Below, one piece after another: positions 1 to 5,428 of a stretch of DNA of 7,005 bases. The notes under the pieces are model-generated. The model saw only the letters and a program-made list of their open reading frames with translations, was not told where the DNA came from and did not search any database. The number at the start of each line of letters is the position of its first letter. The first letter of the stretch is position 1. The DNA is from an uncultured Clostridia bacterium (GTDB lineage Bacteria; Bacillota; Clostridia; Oscillospirales; Ruminococcaceae). Where the stretch lies: positions 1 to 7,005 of the forward strand of contig CANEHP010000115.1 in assembly GCA_947427325.1 (NCBI GenBank). The letters are read 5' to 3'. The translations under genes and the position numbers were made by a program.

Positions 1-37
1 GTAAAAAGCGCATTAAGGAAAAAGGGATTTACGGAAT
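1..37 (+). promoter_or_regulatory. Leader and ribosome binding site of copA
   Basis: Only 37 bases precede the copA start. An AAGGAAAAAGGG purine run at about 15-26 is the likely Shine-Dalgarno, some 11 bases before the ATG at 38. A TAA at 2-4 could be the stop of a preceding gene, but the other two frames are also open here, so no upstream gene can be named. A copper-sensing CsoR gene is often found in this position in Firmicutes; nothing visible confirms it. Confidence 0.45.
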
Positions 38-2647
38 ATGGATACAAAAGAAAATCTTACAAAGGAAAGGTATAATGTAGGCGGTATGACCTGTTCCGCC
101 TGCTCCTCCCATGTTGAAAAGGCGGTGGGCAAGGTAGCCGGTGTTGAAAAGGTTGAGGTTAACCTGCTTACCAATTCTATGACGGTGCTTTATGACAGCA
201 AAAAATGCAGTCAGAGCAATATTATTGACGCAGTGGTAAAGGGCGGTTATACAGCGTCCTTACCCTCTGAAAATAAAAGAAAGCCGGGTGACGCAAAAAG
301 AGAAAGCCCGGCCGAGATAAGGAAAAAAGAATTTAAGGAAATGAAAAAACGGCTTATTTGGTCGGTGGTATTCTTAATTCCGCTGTTTTACATTTCTATG
401 GGGCATATGTTAGGCGCTCCCTTGCCGAGTATTTTTCACGGTGCGGAAAATGCCCTGACCTTTGCTTTTACACAGCTTTTGCTGGCATTTCCCATAGTGT
501 TTATTAACAAGCACTATTTTGTCAACGGCTTCCGAAACCTTATAAAAGGCTCTCCAAATATGGATACATTGATCGCATTGGGTTCAGGCGCAGCATTGGC
601 GTACGGCATTGTCGCTATCTACCGCATAGGCTACGGCTTGGGTCATGGTAATAGTGAGCTTGTGGAAAGGTATATGATGAATCTTTACTTTGAAAGCTCC
701 GGTACTATACTGACCCTTATATCTGTGGGGAAAATGCTCGAAGCAAGGGCAAAGGGAAAAACCTCCTCAGCAATAGAAAAGCTTCTCGATTTGGCGCCGA
801 AAACTGCGCTTGTGGAAAGAGACGGACAGGAGCTTGTTCTTTCTCCCGATGAAATACAAAAGGGCGATATCGTTATTGTTAAGGCGGGAGAAAGCGCCGC
901 TGTGGACGGAGTTATTGTTGAGGGCAAGGGCGTGCTTGATCAATCTGCCGTCACGGGTGAAAGTATAGGAGTGGAGAAAACGGTAGGGGACAGCATCATT
1001 GCCTCATCGATAAATAAAAGCGGATACTTTAAAATGCGTGCCGAGCGTGTGGGCGATGATACCACGCTGTCGCAGATAATCCGTCTTGTAGAGGACGCCA
1101 CCGGCTCAAAAGCGCCTATTGCAAAGCTGGCGGACAAAATAAGCGGCGTATTTGTTCCGATAGTAATTACAATAGCCGTAATTTCGGGCGCAGCTTGGCT
1201 TATAGCGGGTGAAGGTCTTGAAACCGCCCTGTCAACAGCTATTTCGGTGCTGGTTATCTCCTGTCCCTGTGCGTTGGGATTAGCTACTCCCGTGGCAATT
1301 ATGGCAGGCACGGGAAAGGGCGCAGAAAACGGTATTTTGATAAAATCAGCCACAGCTTTGGAAACCGCTCACAAGCTTAATGTAGTGGTAATGGACAAAA
1401 CAGGTACGCTGACTACCGGAAATCCCTCTGTAACAAAGCTTATTGCAGCTTCAAATGTTTCGGAGGTCCATATTCTGGCAGTTGCCGCAGCCTTGGAGAT
1501 AAAGTCGGAACACCCGTTGGCAGAAGCTGTTGTAAATTCGGCTAAGGATAATAATATTACGCCGCTTACCGCCGTTAATTTTGAAGGGGTTTTCGGAAAG
1601 GGCGTAACTGCCGATATAGAGGGCAAAAAATGCCTTGCGGGAAATTTGGCTTTAATGCGGGATAATGGCGTTGAAGTAAAGGAATGGAAGAATAAGTCCG
1701 ATAATCTTGCCGACAGCGGAGCTACTCCTCTATACATTGCCGAAAACGGCAGAGTGATCGGACTTATCGGAGTGGAGGACACGGTAAAACCTACAGCAAA
1801 GGCGGCAATATCCGAATTAAAGCAAATGGGAATAAGCGTTGTAATGCTTAGCGGCGATAATAAGCGCACAGCAGAGGCGGTAGGCAAGCGTCTCGGCATA
1901 GACAGAGTAATTTCCGAGGTGCTGCCGACTGATAAAGAAAAGGTAATAAGAGATTTGCAGAGTGAGGGCAAGTTGGTGGCTATGGTTGGCGACGGAATAA
2001 ACGACGCTCCCGCTCTCGCCCGTTCAGACGTGGGAATGGCGATAGGAGCAGGAACGGATATAGCTATAGACAGCGCTGATATCGTCCTGATGAAAAACAG
2101 TCTTTTAGACGTATCGGGAGCAATAAGGTTAAGCAAGGCGGTTATACGCAATATAAAGGAAAATCTTTTCTGGGCGTTTTTCTATAACGCTTTGTGTATA
2201 CCGTTAGCCGCAGGCGCATTCGTAACGCTTTTAGGCTGGCATCTTGATCCCATGTTCGGTGCGCTTGCTATGAGTCTTTCAAGCTTTTGCGTAGTAATGA
2301 ACGCCTTAAGATTAAAGCTGTTTAAGCTCAGGCATTCCGAAGCGGCAAGCAGCGGAAGTGAAATCGGTAAATACTATATTGACGGAGAAAAACCGACAAT
2401 ATCGGAAAATAATAATACAATTAAAAAAGGAGAAACCAAAATGCAGAAGAAAATTTATGTTGAGGGTATGAGCTGCGGACATTGCTCTGCTCATGTTGAA
2501 AAGGCTTTAAACTCTATTGAAGGCGTTGAAGCAAAGGTGGATTTGGAGGCAAAAACCGCTTATGTTCAGGTTAAAGAGGGAATTGCAGACGAAACCCTGA
2601 AAAAAGCTGTTGAGGACGCAGGCTATGAAGTAAAGGGCATAGAGTAA
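38..2647 (+). CDS. copA: Cu(I)-exporting P1B-type ATPase CopA with C-terminal CopZ-like domain
   Basis: An integral membrane pump of the P1B-1 family, known to couple ATP hydrolysis to Cu(I) export. An N-terminal heavy-metal-associated domain (about residues 11-76) has GMTCSAC with C19 and C22. Eight membrane segments are expected, near 105-125, 138-160, 177-197, 217-236, 372-391, 397-420, 708-727 and 735-755. Visible signatures are TGES at 306-309, the metal-site CPC at 409-411, DKTGT with phosphorylated D453, the HP motif at 492-493, GDGIND from 651, YN at 716-717 and MSLSS at 745-749; CPC, YN and MxxSS together are the Cu(I) signature. After a polar linker (about 762-801) comes a second metal domain, GMSCGHC with C813 and C816. 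At 869 residues it is longer than single-HMA CopA proteins because of this fused CopZ-like tail. The ATG at 38 follows a purine-rich ribosome site. Copper induction is likely but its operator is outside the window. Confidence 0.95.
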   Translation: MDTKENLTKERYNVGGMTCSACSSHVEKAVGKVAGVEKVEVNLLTNSMTVLYDSKKCSQSNIIDAVVKGGYTASLPSENKRKPGDAKRESPAEIRKKEFKEMKKRLIWSVVFLIPLFYISMGHMLGAPLPSIFHGAENALTFAFTQLLLAFPIVFINKHYFVNGFRNLIKGSPNMDTLIALGSGAALAYGIVAIYRIGYGLGHGNSELVERYMMNLYFESSGTILTLISVGKMLEARAKGKTSSAIEKLLDLAPKTALVERDGQELVLSPDEIQKGDIVIVKAGESAAVDGVIVEGKGVLDQSAVTGESIGVEKTVGDSIIASSINKSGYFKMRAERVGDDTTLSQIIRLVEDATGSKAPIAKLADKISGVFVPIVITIAVISGAAWLIAGEGLETALSTAISVLVISCPCALGLATPVAIMAGTGKGAENGILIKSATALETAHKLNVVVMDKTGTLTTGNPSVTKLIAASNVSEVHILAVAAALEIKSEHPLAEAVVNSAKDNNITPLTAVNFEGVFGKGVTADIEGKKCLAGNLALMRDNGVEVKEWKNKSDNLADSGATPLYIAENGRVIGLIGVEDTVKPTAKAAISELKQMGISVVMLSGDNKRTAEAVGKRLGIDRVISEVLPTDKEKVIRDLQSEGKLVAMVGDGINDAPALARSDVGMAIGAGTDIAIDSADIVLMKNSLLDVSGAIRLSKAVIRNIKENLFWAFFYNALCIPLAAGAFVTLLGWHLDPMFGALAMSLSSFCVVMNALRLKLFKLRHSEAASSGSEIGKYYIDGEKPTISENNNTIKKGETKMQKKIYVEGMSCGHCSAHVEKALNSIEGVEAKVDLEAKTAYVQVKEGIADETLKKAVEDAGYEVKGIE
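2427..2440 (+). promoter_or_regulatory. Internal Shine-Dalgarno inside copA, before the CopZ-like domain
   Basis: AAGGAG at 2427-2432 lies 8 bases before an in-frame ATG at 2441. These bases are also translated within copA as the linker residues KKGETK. The spacing and strength are those of a genuine start site, as if the copZ ribosome site had been preserved after the intergenic stop codon was lost. Confidence 0.6.
2441..2647 (+). CDS. copZ: Possible internally initiated CopZ-like copper chaperone (68 aa)
   Basis: This is the in-frame 3' end of copA, which could be made as a separate protein from the ATG at codon 802. The product starts MQKKIYVEGMSCGHC and is a complete heavy-metal-associated fold of 68 residues, the usual length of free CopZ. 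The metal site is C12-G-H-C15; GMSCGHC is typical of CopZ chaperones, whereas the N-terminal domain of CopA has GMTCSAC. Known CopZ proteins bind Cu(I) in the cytoplasm and pass it to CopA. A strong Shine-Dalgarno 8 bases upstream supports independent translation, which would give both a fused and a soluble chaperone from one mRNA. Whether the internal start is used cannot be told from sequence; the alternative is that only the fusion protein is made. Confidence 0.5.
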   Translation: MQKKIYVEGMSCGHCSAHVEKALNSIEGVEAKVDLEAKTAYVQVKEGIADETLKKAVEDAGYEVKGIE

Positions 2648-2674
2648 TCGGCGGTTTTTTGAACAAACTCGCAT

Positions 2675-2723
2675 AAAAAGCATCTTCCTTGCGCATAATT
2701 CTTATGAAAGGAAGGTGCTTTTT
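2675..2723 (+). promoter_or_regulatory. Long hairpin sequestering the rubrerythrin ribosome site; possible copA terminator
   Basis: The arms 2675-2690 (AAAAAGCATCTTCCTT) and 2708-2723 (AAGGAAGGTGCTTTTT) pair over 16 bases with one G-U wobble. Inside, CATAA (2694-2698) pairs with TTATG (2702-2706) around a 3-base loop. The 3' arm contains the only good Shine-Dalgarno of rubrerythrin (AAGGAAGG, 2708-2715) and ends 2 bases before its ATG. It ends in five U, so it could also act as a weak terminator for copA. In a read-through transcript the ribosome site would be paired; in a transcript starting inside the hairpin it would be free. Confidence 0.65.
2693..2707 (+). promoter_or_regulatory. PerR-box-like palindrome
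   Basis: GCATAATTCTTATGA matches 11 of the 14 specified positions of the Bacillus PerR operator TTATAATNATTATAA as I recall it. It lies at the tip of the hairpin, 18 bases before the rubrerythrin ATG. Rubrerythrins are peroxide-responsive genes under PerR control in some clostridia, so the location makes sense. CATAAT at 2694-2699 also resembles a -10 element, though I see no convincing -35. AT-rich palindromes of this size do arise by chance. Confidence 0.35.
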
Positions 2724-2725
2724 AT

Positions 2726-3268
2726 ATGCAGCTTGAAGGATCTAAAACATTAGATAACTTAAAAACCGCCTTTATAGGCGAAAGTCAGGCAAGGAACAAA
2801 TATAATATTTACAGCAAAATTGCCAGAAAAGAGGGTTATGAGCAAATCGGGGATATTTTTGATATGACTGCTCATAACGAACGCGCTCATGCGGAGCTGT
2901 GGCTTACGCTTATGAGCGAGGGAATACCCGAGAATACCGCAAAGGCGTTGCAGAATGCGGCAGGAGGGGAGCATTACGAGTGGACGGAGATGTACGCCGA
3001 CTTTGCCAAAACCGCAAGAGATGAGGGTTTTGATAATATTGCGGCTCTTTTTGATTTGGTGGCAAAAATCGAAAAAGACCATGAAGCTCGTTTTAACTGC
3101 TTCTTAGAGCAGCTTAATACGGGAAAGGTTTTCACAAAAGACGGCGAGGTAGTATGGGTTTGCCGCAACTGCGGTCATATTCATACGGGAAAGCAAGCTC
3201 CTATGGTATGCCCTGTTTGCAAGAAAAAGCAGGCGTTCTTTGAAGTTAAAACCGGATTTTGTCAATAA
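2726..3268 (+). CDS. rbr: Rubrerythrin
   Basis: A cytoplasmic non-haem iron peroxidase, known in anaerobes to reduce hydrogen peroxide to water using electrons fed through its rubredoxin-like centre. The 180 residues have the classic two-domain order. The ferritin-like four-helix domain (about 8-135) carries likely diiron ligands E19, E52 with H55 (ExxH), E85 and E116 with H119 (a second ExxH). The C-terminal rubredoxin-like domain (about 140-178) holds one Fe(Cys)4 site: C146-x2-C149 and C162-x2-C165. All expected ligands are present, so the protein should be active. The start at 2726 is fixed by the Shine-Dalgarno at 2708-2715, which is buried in a hairpin. It lies 78 bases after copA on the same strand and is followed by a strong terminator. 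Peroxide control through PerR is an inference from the upstream palindrome. Confidence 0.95.
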   Translation: MQLEGSKTLDNLKTAFIGESQARNKYNIYSKIARKEGYEQIGDIFDMTAHNERAHAELWLTLMSEGIPENTAKALQNAAGGEHYEWTEMYADFAKTARDEGFDNIAALFDLVAKIEKDHEARFNCFLEQLNTGKVFTKDGEVVWVCRNCGHIHTGKQAPMVCPVCKKKQAFFEVKTGFCQ

Positions 3269-3290
3269 AAAATAAAAAATAAAAAATAAA
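3264..3290 (+). repeat. AATAAAA heptamer repeat
   Basis: Three perfect AATAAAA units plus a partial fourth (AATAAA) start within the rubrerythrin stop region and run into the terminator stem. It is probably slippage-derived low-complexity DNA; it also supplies U residues for a minus-strand transcript ending at the adjacent terminator. Confidence 0.7.
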
Positions 3291-3319
3291 GCCCAACAAT
3301 ATAGTTAGGCTTTATTTTT
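3282..3319. terminator. Bidirectional rho-independent terminator
   Basis: The arm 3282-3293 (AAAAATAAAGCC) pairs perfectly with 3308-3319 (GGCTTTATTTTT). After one C-A mismatch, AAC (3295-3297) pairs with GTT (3304-3306) around a 6-base loop. The stem is flanked by A-rich and T-rich runs, so it can end both rubrerythrin (+) and the convergent zinc-ribbon gene (-). Confidence 0.85.
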
Positions 3320-3359
3320 CATATCAGATAATAATTAAACTAAAATCAATTCTGATATG
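3320..3359. repeat. 9-bp perfect inverted repeat beside the terminator
   Basis: CATATCAGA (3320-3328) and TCTGATATG (3351-3359) are exact reverse complements separated by 22 AT-rich bases. It abuts the terminator and lies just beyond the 3' end of the minus-strand zinc-ribbon gene. It could be an accessory 3' structure or a protein-binding site; no function can be assigned. Confidence 0.5.
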
Positions 3360-3380
3360 GAATTGCACAGCAAAGAACAC

Positions 3381-3656
3381 TTATTCGTCGCTCTTCATTT
3401 TTGCAAAGCACTCACTGCAATAAACAGGTCTGTCGTCGCGGGGCTGGAAAGGAATCTTCGCCTCTCCGCCGCATGCAGCGCAAGTAGCAGTGAACATTTC
3501 CTTAGATCTGCCTGCATTTTTTCTTGCGTCACGGCAAGCCTTGCAGCGCTGCGGTTCGTTTACAAAACCTTTTTCAGCGTAAAATTCCTGCTCACCGGCT
3601 GTAAATACAAATTCCGCACCGCAGTCTTTACAAACAAGTGTTTTGTCTTCGTACAT
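3381..3656 (-). CDS. CxxC-x17-CxxC zinc-ribbon protein (zf-trcl type)
   Basis: A 91-residue small cytoplasmic protein with four CxxC pairs: C9/C12, C38/C41, C59/C62 and C80/C83. The last two pairs are separated by exactly 17 residues, the signature of the CxxC-x17-CxxC domain family. The N-terminal half (LVCKDCG...FYAEKGF..EP.RCKACR) matches the probable zinc-ribbon family zf-trcl common in Clostridia. It therefore probably binds two zinc ions, one per half. The biochemical role of the family is unknown to me; nucleic-acid or protein binding is the usual guess for zinc ribbons. The ATG at 3654-3656 is preceded by GAGG with suitable spacing. It lies 127 bases downstream of a SigH-like sigma gene on the same strand, with a tRNA-like sequence in the gap, and ends at the shared terminator. 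I see no clear promoter of its own. Confidence 0.85.
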   Translation of the reverse strand: MYEDKTLVCKDCGAEFVFTAGEQEFYAEKGFVNEPQRCKACRDARKNAGRSKEMFTATCAACGGEAKIPFQPRDDRPVYCSECFAKMKSDE

Positions 3657-3683
3657 ATTGATTTACCTCACTTAAATTTTTTC

Positions 3684-3746
3684 CGACCTCGGACGGATTT
3701 GCACCGACACCTTTGATAAACAACGCTCTATTTAAGCTACCCGGTC
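3684..3746 (-). pseudogene. Degenerate tRNA-like sequence
   Basis: Read on the minus strand, this 63-base stretch follows tRNA order. The acceptor strand GACCGGG (3746-3740) pairs 5 of 7 with CGAGGTC (3691-3685). TA follows at positions 8-9, then a D-stem GCTT/GAGC with a shortened loop AAATA. The T-stem GTCGG/CCGTC (4 of 5 pairs) closes the loop TGCAAAT, where TTCAAAT is normal. Between the D and T arms there are 16 bases where about 23 are usual, so the anticodon arm is eroded to roughly TTG-TTTAT-CAA. There is no CCA and the D-loop GG is missing. It is best read as a tRNA remnant, or a tRNA-mimic leader of the zinc-ribbon gene; it is unlikely to be a working tRNA. Confidence 0.5.
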
Positions 3747-3767
3747 ATATATAAGAGCAAGCTTTTA

Positions 3768-3800
3768 ACTGCTCTGTATTGTGTTACTGCTCTGTATTGT
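3768..3800. repeat. 15-bp direct repeat across the sigma-gene stop
   Basis: ACTGCTCTGTATTGT occurs at 3768-3782 and again at 3786-3800, an 18-base period. On the minus strand the upstream copy encodes the last residues NTEQ of the sigma factor; the other copy lies just after the stop codon, in the same frame. It is a small tandem duplication of the gene's 3' end. Confidence 0.8.
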
Positions 3801-4365
3801 TGGAATTGAAACAATCTCTCAGCTTAGTTTTTGCTCTTGTTATGGCATTATCCACCGACTTAACGGAAATGCCCAACTTTTCAGCTATTTGATTATAGCT
3901 GTATGCAGAAAGATAAAGATAAAAAGCTTCTTTTTCACGAGGGGACAAAAGCTCGTCCACCTGTTTAAGCATCTCGTTATTTTGTTCCTTCAAAATTATC
4001 AAATCCTCTGTATAAGGGTTATTGTCGCTTATATCCTCTATTAAAGCCTCATCTAATGACATCTTTAAATGCGAATCAAAGCTTTTTGTAATTGCGGACC
4101 TCATTTTATTGTTAATGCAGGTGGAAGCAAGTGCAGAAAAGCTGCCTTTTTCCGAATCGTAGGAGCGTATGGCGTTTAAAAGCCCTAAAAATCCCTCGGA
4201 AACAAGATCTTCATATTCCACATATTTGCTTTTAAAGCGTTTGGCCCTGTTTTTAATTAAAGCCATATACTTTGTAATAAGTAAAGCGGTATATTTGTTT
4301 TTATCTGCCGTCATTCCGCTCTTTTCGGCATTGGCTGCATTTGCCAAAAGCTGTTCATCGGTCAT
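3784..4365 (-). CDS. SigH-like sigma-70 family RNA polymerase sigma factor
   Basis: A 193-residue sigma factor that should direct RNA polymerase to alternative promoters. Region 2 (about 25-95) contains YEDLVSEGFLGLLNAIRSYD (core binding) and SFSALASTCINNKMRSAITK (the -10 recognition part), close to the SigH/Spo0H pattern. Region 4 (about 136-188) has LLSPREKEAFYLYL and the helix-turn-helix SYNQIAEKLGISVKSVDNAI (156-175), which recognises -35 elements. Region 1.1 and region 3 are absent, as in SigH. SigH of Bacillus controls the transition state and early sporulation, and lies beside rpmG-secE-nusG. Here the neighbours differ and the protein is somewhat shorter, so a SigH paralogue with its own regulon is as likely as the sporulation factor. 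The start is supported by AAAGGA (4372-4377) 6 bases upstream, and a near-consensus sigma-A promoter precedes it. No anti-sigma gene is adjacent. A weak hairpin (3754-3759 with 3770-3775) follows the stop. Confidence 0.85.
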   Translation of the reverse strand: MTDEQLLANAANAEKSGMTADKNKYTALLITKYMALIKNRAKRFKSKYVEYEDLVSEGFLGLLNAIRSYDSEKGSFSALASTCINNKMRSAITKSFDSHLKMSLDEALIEDISDNNPYTEDLIILKEQNNEMLKQVDELLSPREKEAFYLYLSAYSYNQIAEKLGISVKSVDNAITRAKTKLRDCFNSNNTEQ

Positions 4366-4388
4366 ACCGATTCCTTTCGATTATCAAG

Positions 4389-4417
4389 ATTATACCATTA
4401 ATGCCTTGCATAGTCAA
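4389..4417 (-). promoter_or_regulatory. Sigma-A promoter of the SigH-like gene
   Basis: On the minus strand, TTGACT (4417-4412) and TATAAT (4394-4389) are separated by exactly 17 bases. Transcription should start near 4382, giving a short leader of about 17 bases that holds the Shine-Dalgarno. The sigma gene is therefore probably transcribed from its own housekeeping promoter. Confidence 0.85.
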
Positions 4418-4528
4418 CCGCTATAATGAAAAATTTTCGGTTTTGCTGTAATTTTCTTAAATTATATCTAAAAAATTATGTACTATTTCGGTAATATTTT
4501 AGTTTTCAATATATTGCAAACTCAAAAA

Positions 4529-5092
4529 TTATACATTTACCAATGTTTTTTTCTTTTCAAATTGTTTTCGTCCGCTTCTGAAAATGTTCCCGCCATGGCA
4601 GTCGATGGTAACGATAAGAGGAAAATTTTCAATGTATAATTTTTTTACGCTTTCACAGCCTAAATCCTCAAAGGCAATTACTTCACAGCTTTTTATACAT
4701 TTGCAGGCTAAGGCTCCGGCGCCGCCTATTGCACAAAAATAAGCTGCATTATTGCGTATTATGGCTTTTTCAACCTCTTCGCTTCTTTCTCCCTTGCCAA
4801 TAATCCCCTTAAGACCCAAATCCAGCAGCATAGGGGTGTATTGATCCATTCTTCCCGATGTGGTAGGACCGCAGGAGCCTATAACCATGCCGTCTTTAGT
4901 GCCGGTTGGTCCTGCATAGTATAAGGTGGCGTTTTTAAGCTTAAACGGCAGATCTTTTCCGTCTTTTATAAGCTGTGCAAAGCGTTTATGAGCGGCATCC
5001 CTTGCGGTGTAAATATATCCGCTCAACATAATCTTCTCTCCCGTTTTAAGCTTTGGCGCAATTATTTCCAATTCTTGGGTGTTTACTTTCAT
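4529..5092 (-). CDS. Fe-S hydro-lyase beta subunit (class I fumarase / tartrate dehydratase type)
   Basis: The 187-residue protein matches the beta (C-terminal) part of class I fumarases and L-tartrate dehydratases, which reversibly hydrate or dehydrate C4 dicarboxylates such as fumarate/malate. Visible family motifs are GYIYTARDAAHKR (25-37), GPTTSGRMDQYTP (75-87), IGKGERSEE (98-106), a GGAGALACKCIK stretch, and near the C-terminus FEDLGCESVKKL followed by FPLIVTIDCHGGNIF. Its length is normal for a separate beta subunit. The partner alpha subunit, which ligates the catalytic [4Fe-4S] cluster, usually sits immediately upstream; here the upstream DNA is non-coding with a promoter, so the alpha gene must be elsewhere or lost. 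The ATG at 5092 is preferred over an in-frame TTG at 5134 because AGGAG (5103-5099) lies 6 bases upstream and the family begins near MKVNTQELE. Downstream, 4418-4528 is AT-rich with no convincing terminator. The choice between fumarate and tartrate cannot be made from sequence. Confidence 0.88.
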   Translation of the reverse strand: MKVNTQELEIIAPKLKTGEKIMLSGYIYTARDAAHKRFAQLIKDGKDLPFKLKNATLYYAGPTGTKDGMVIGSCGPTTSGRMDQYTPMLLDLGLKGIIGKGERSEEVEKAIIRNNAAYFCAIGGAGALACKCIKSCEVIAFEDLGCESVKKLYIENFPLIVTIDCHGGNIFRSGRKQFEKKKTLVNV

Positions 5093-5209
5093 ATAATTCT
5101 CCTGTTCAATAAGAGATACCGCACAAATTTGCAAAAATCCCGCATTTAAAGCATTTTGTTATCAGATGCCGCAGTAATCTTCAACGGAATGAAATAATAT
5201 CTCAATTTT

Positions 5210-5238
5210 ATTATATCAATTATAAACAGTAAATTCAA
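5210..5238 (-). promoter_or_regulatory. Sigma-A promoter of the hydro-lyase beta gene
   Basis: On the minus strand, TTGAAT (5238-5233) and a perfect TATAAT (5215-5210) are 17 bases apart. The start would be near 5203, so the transcript carries a leader of about 110 bases before the ATG at 5092. This supports transcription of the beta subunit without an upstream alpha gene. Confidence 0.8.
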
Positions 5239-5297
5239 TAGTGATAATTCCTAAAAACAAGGCATTTATTTTGTAAATGAATAAATATATTTCCACC

Positions 5298-5306
5298 TTA
5301 TCCACA
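5298..5306 (+). promoter_or_regulatory. Perfect DnaA box
   Basis: TTATCCACA is the high-affinity DnaA-binding sequence. It lies in an AT-rich stretch 28 bases upstream of the ireB -35 element. It is a single perfect site; a neighbouring TTTCCACC (from about 5290) is only a partial match. It could modulate ireB transcription or be a chance hit; a replication origin is not indicated. Confidence 0.4.
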
Positions 5307-5334
5307 ATGAAAAATAAAATTTTTAAAAAAAGGG

Positions 5335-5363
5335 TTGTATCTCCAAAAAAATGGGTGTATAAT
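5335..5363 (+). promoter_or_regulatory. Sigma-A promoter of ireB
   Basis: TTGTAT (5335-5340) and a perfect TATAAT (5358-5363) are separated by 17 bases. The start is expected near 5370, a few bases before a structured leader. In many Firmicutes ireB is co-transcribed after alaS; here it has its own promoter. Confidence 0.85.
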
Positions 5364-5373
5364 ATTTTAGATC

Positions 5374-5428
5374 AGAGTGCGCCCGCATCCTGCGGCAAAC
5401 TTTAATCGGGGGAGCAATAACGCACTCT
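5374..5428 (+). ncRNA. Structured 5' leader of ireB, unidentified class
   Basis: AGAGTGCG (5374-5381) pairs perfectly with CGCACTCT (5421-5428). Within it, CCGCA (5383-5387) and TGCGG (5391-5395) form a hairpin with loop TCC. A purine-rich strand CGGGGGAGC (5407-5415) is unpaired and could contact the TCC loop as a pseudoknot. The element starts about 4 bases after the predicted transcription start and ends 13 bases before the Shine-Dalgarno. I do not recognise it as a known riboswitch. It has no terminator tail, so any control would act on translation, RNA stability or as a protein site. Confidence 0.55.

Noticed and set aside
1369..2151. A 260-codon open frame on the minus strand inside copA
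   Set aside because: It lies wholly antisense to the conserved ATP-binding region of CopA, has Ser/Ala/Thr-rich low-information sequence and no family motif. The other minus frames within copA (685-927, 940-1353) are similar shadows.
3357..3716. A 119-codon open frame on the plus strand over the zinc-ribbon gene
   Set aside because: It is antisense to the CxxC protein, lacks a ribosome site and also crosses the tRNA-like sequence. The zinc-ribbon reading has four intact CxxC pairs and a proper Shine-Dalgarno.
3684..3746. A functional tRNA with an ochre-reading UUA anticodon
   Set aside because: A UUA triplet can be forced into a 7-base loop, but the anticodon stem then has only 3 of 5 pairs, the variable region is too short, and several invariant tRNA bases are missing.
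5093..5134. TTG-start extension of the hydro-lyase beta subunit by 14 residues
   Set aside because: The extra residues do not fit the family N-terminus, and the ATG at 5092 has AGGAG at ideal spacing.
5089..5145. An 18-codon minus-strand open frame whose TGA overlaps the hydro-lyase ATG, as a leader peptide
   Set aside because: It has no ribosome binding site and no codon pattern suggesting attenuation; the overlap is probably chance.
5135..5370. Replication origin
   Set aside because: Only one perfect DnaA box is present, with no cluster of boxes, no iterons and no dnaA/dnaN or plasmid replication gene nearby.
5374..5428. ZTP (pfl) riboswitch in the ireB leader
   Set aside because: The CGGGGGAGC string recalls part of that class, but the 5' domain does not match what I know of the consensus, and ireB is not a folate/purine gene. 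It cannot be called by eye.
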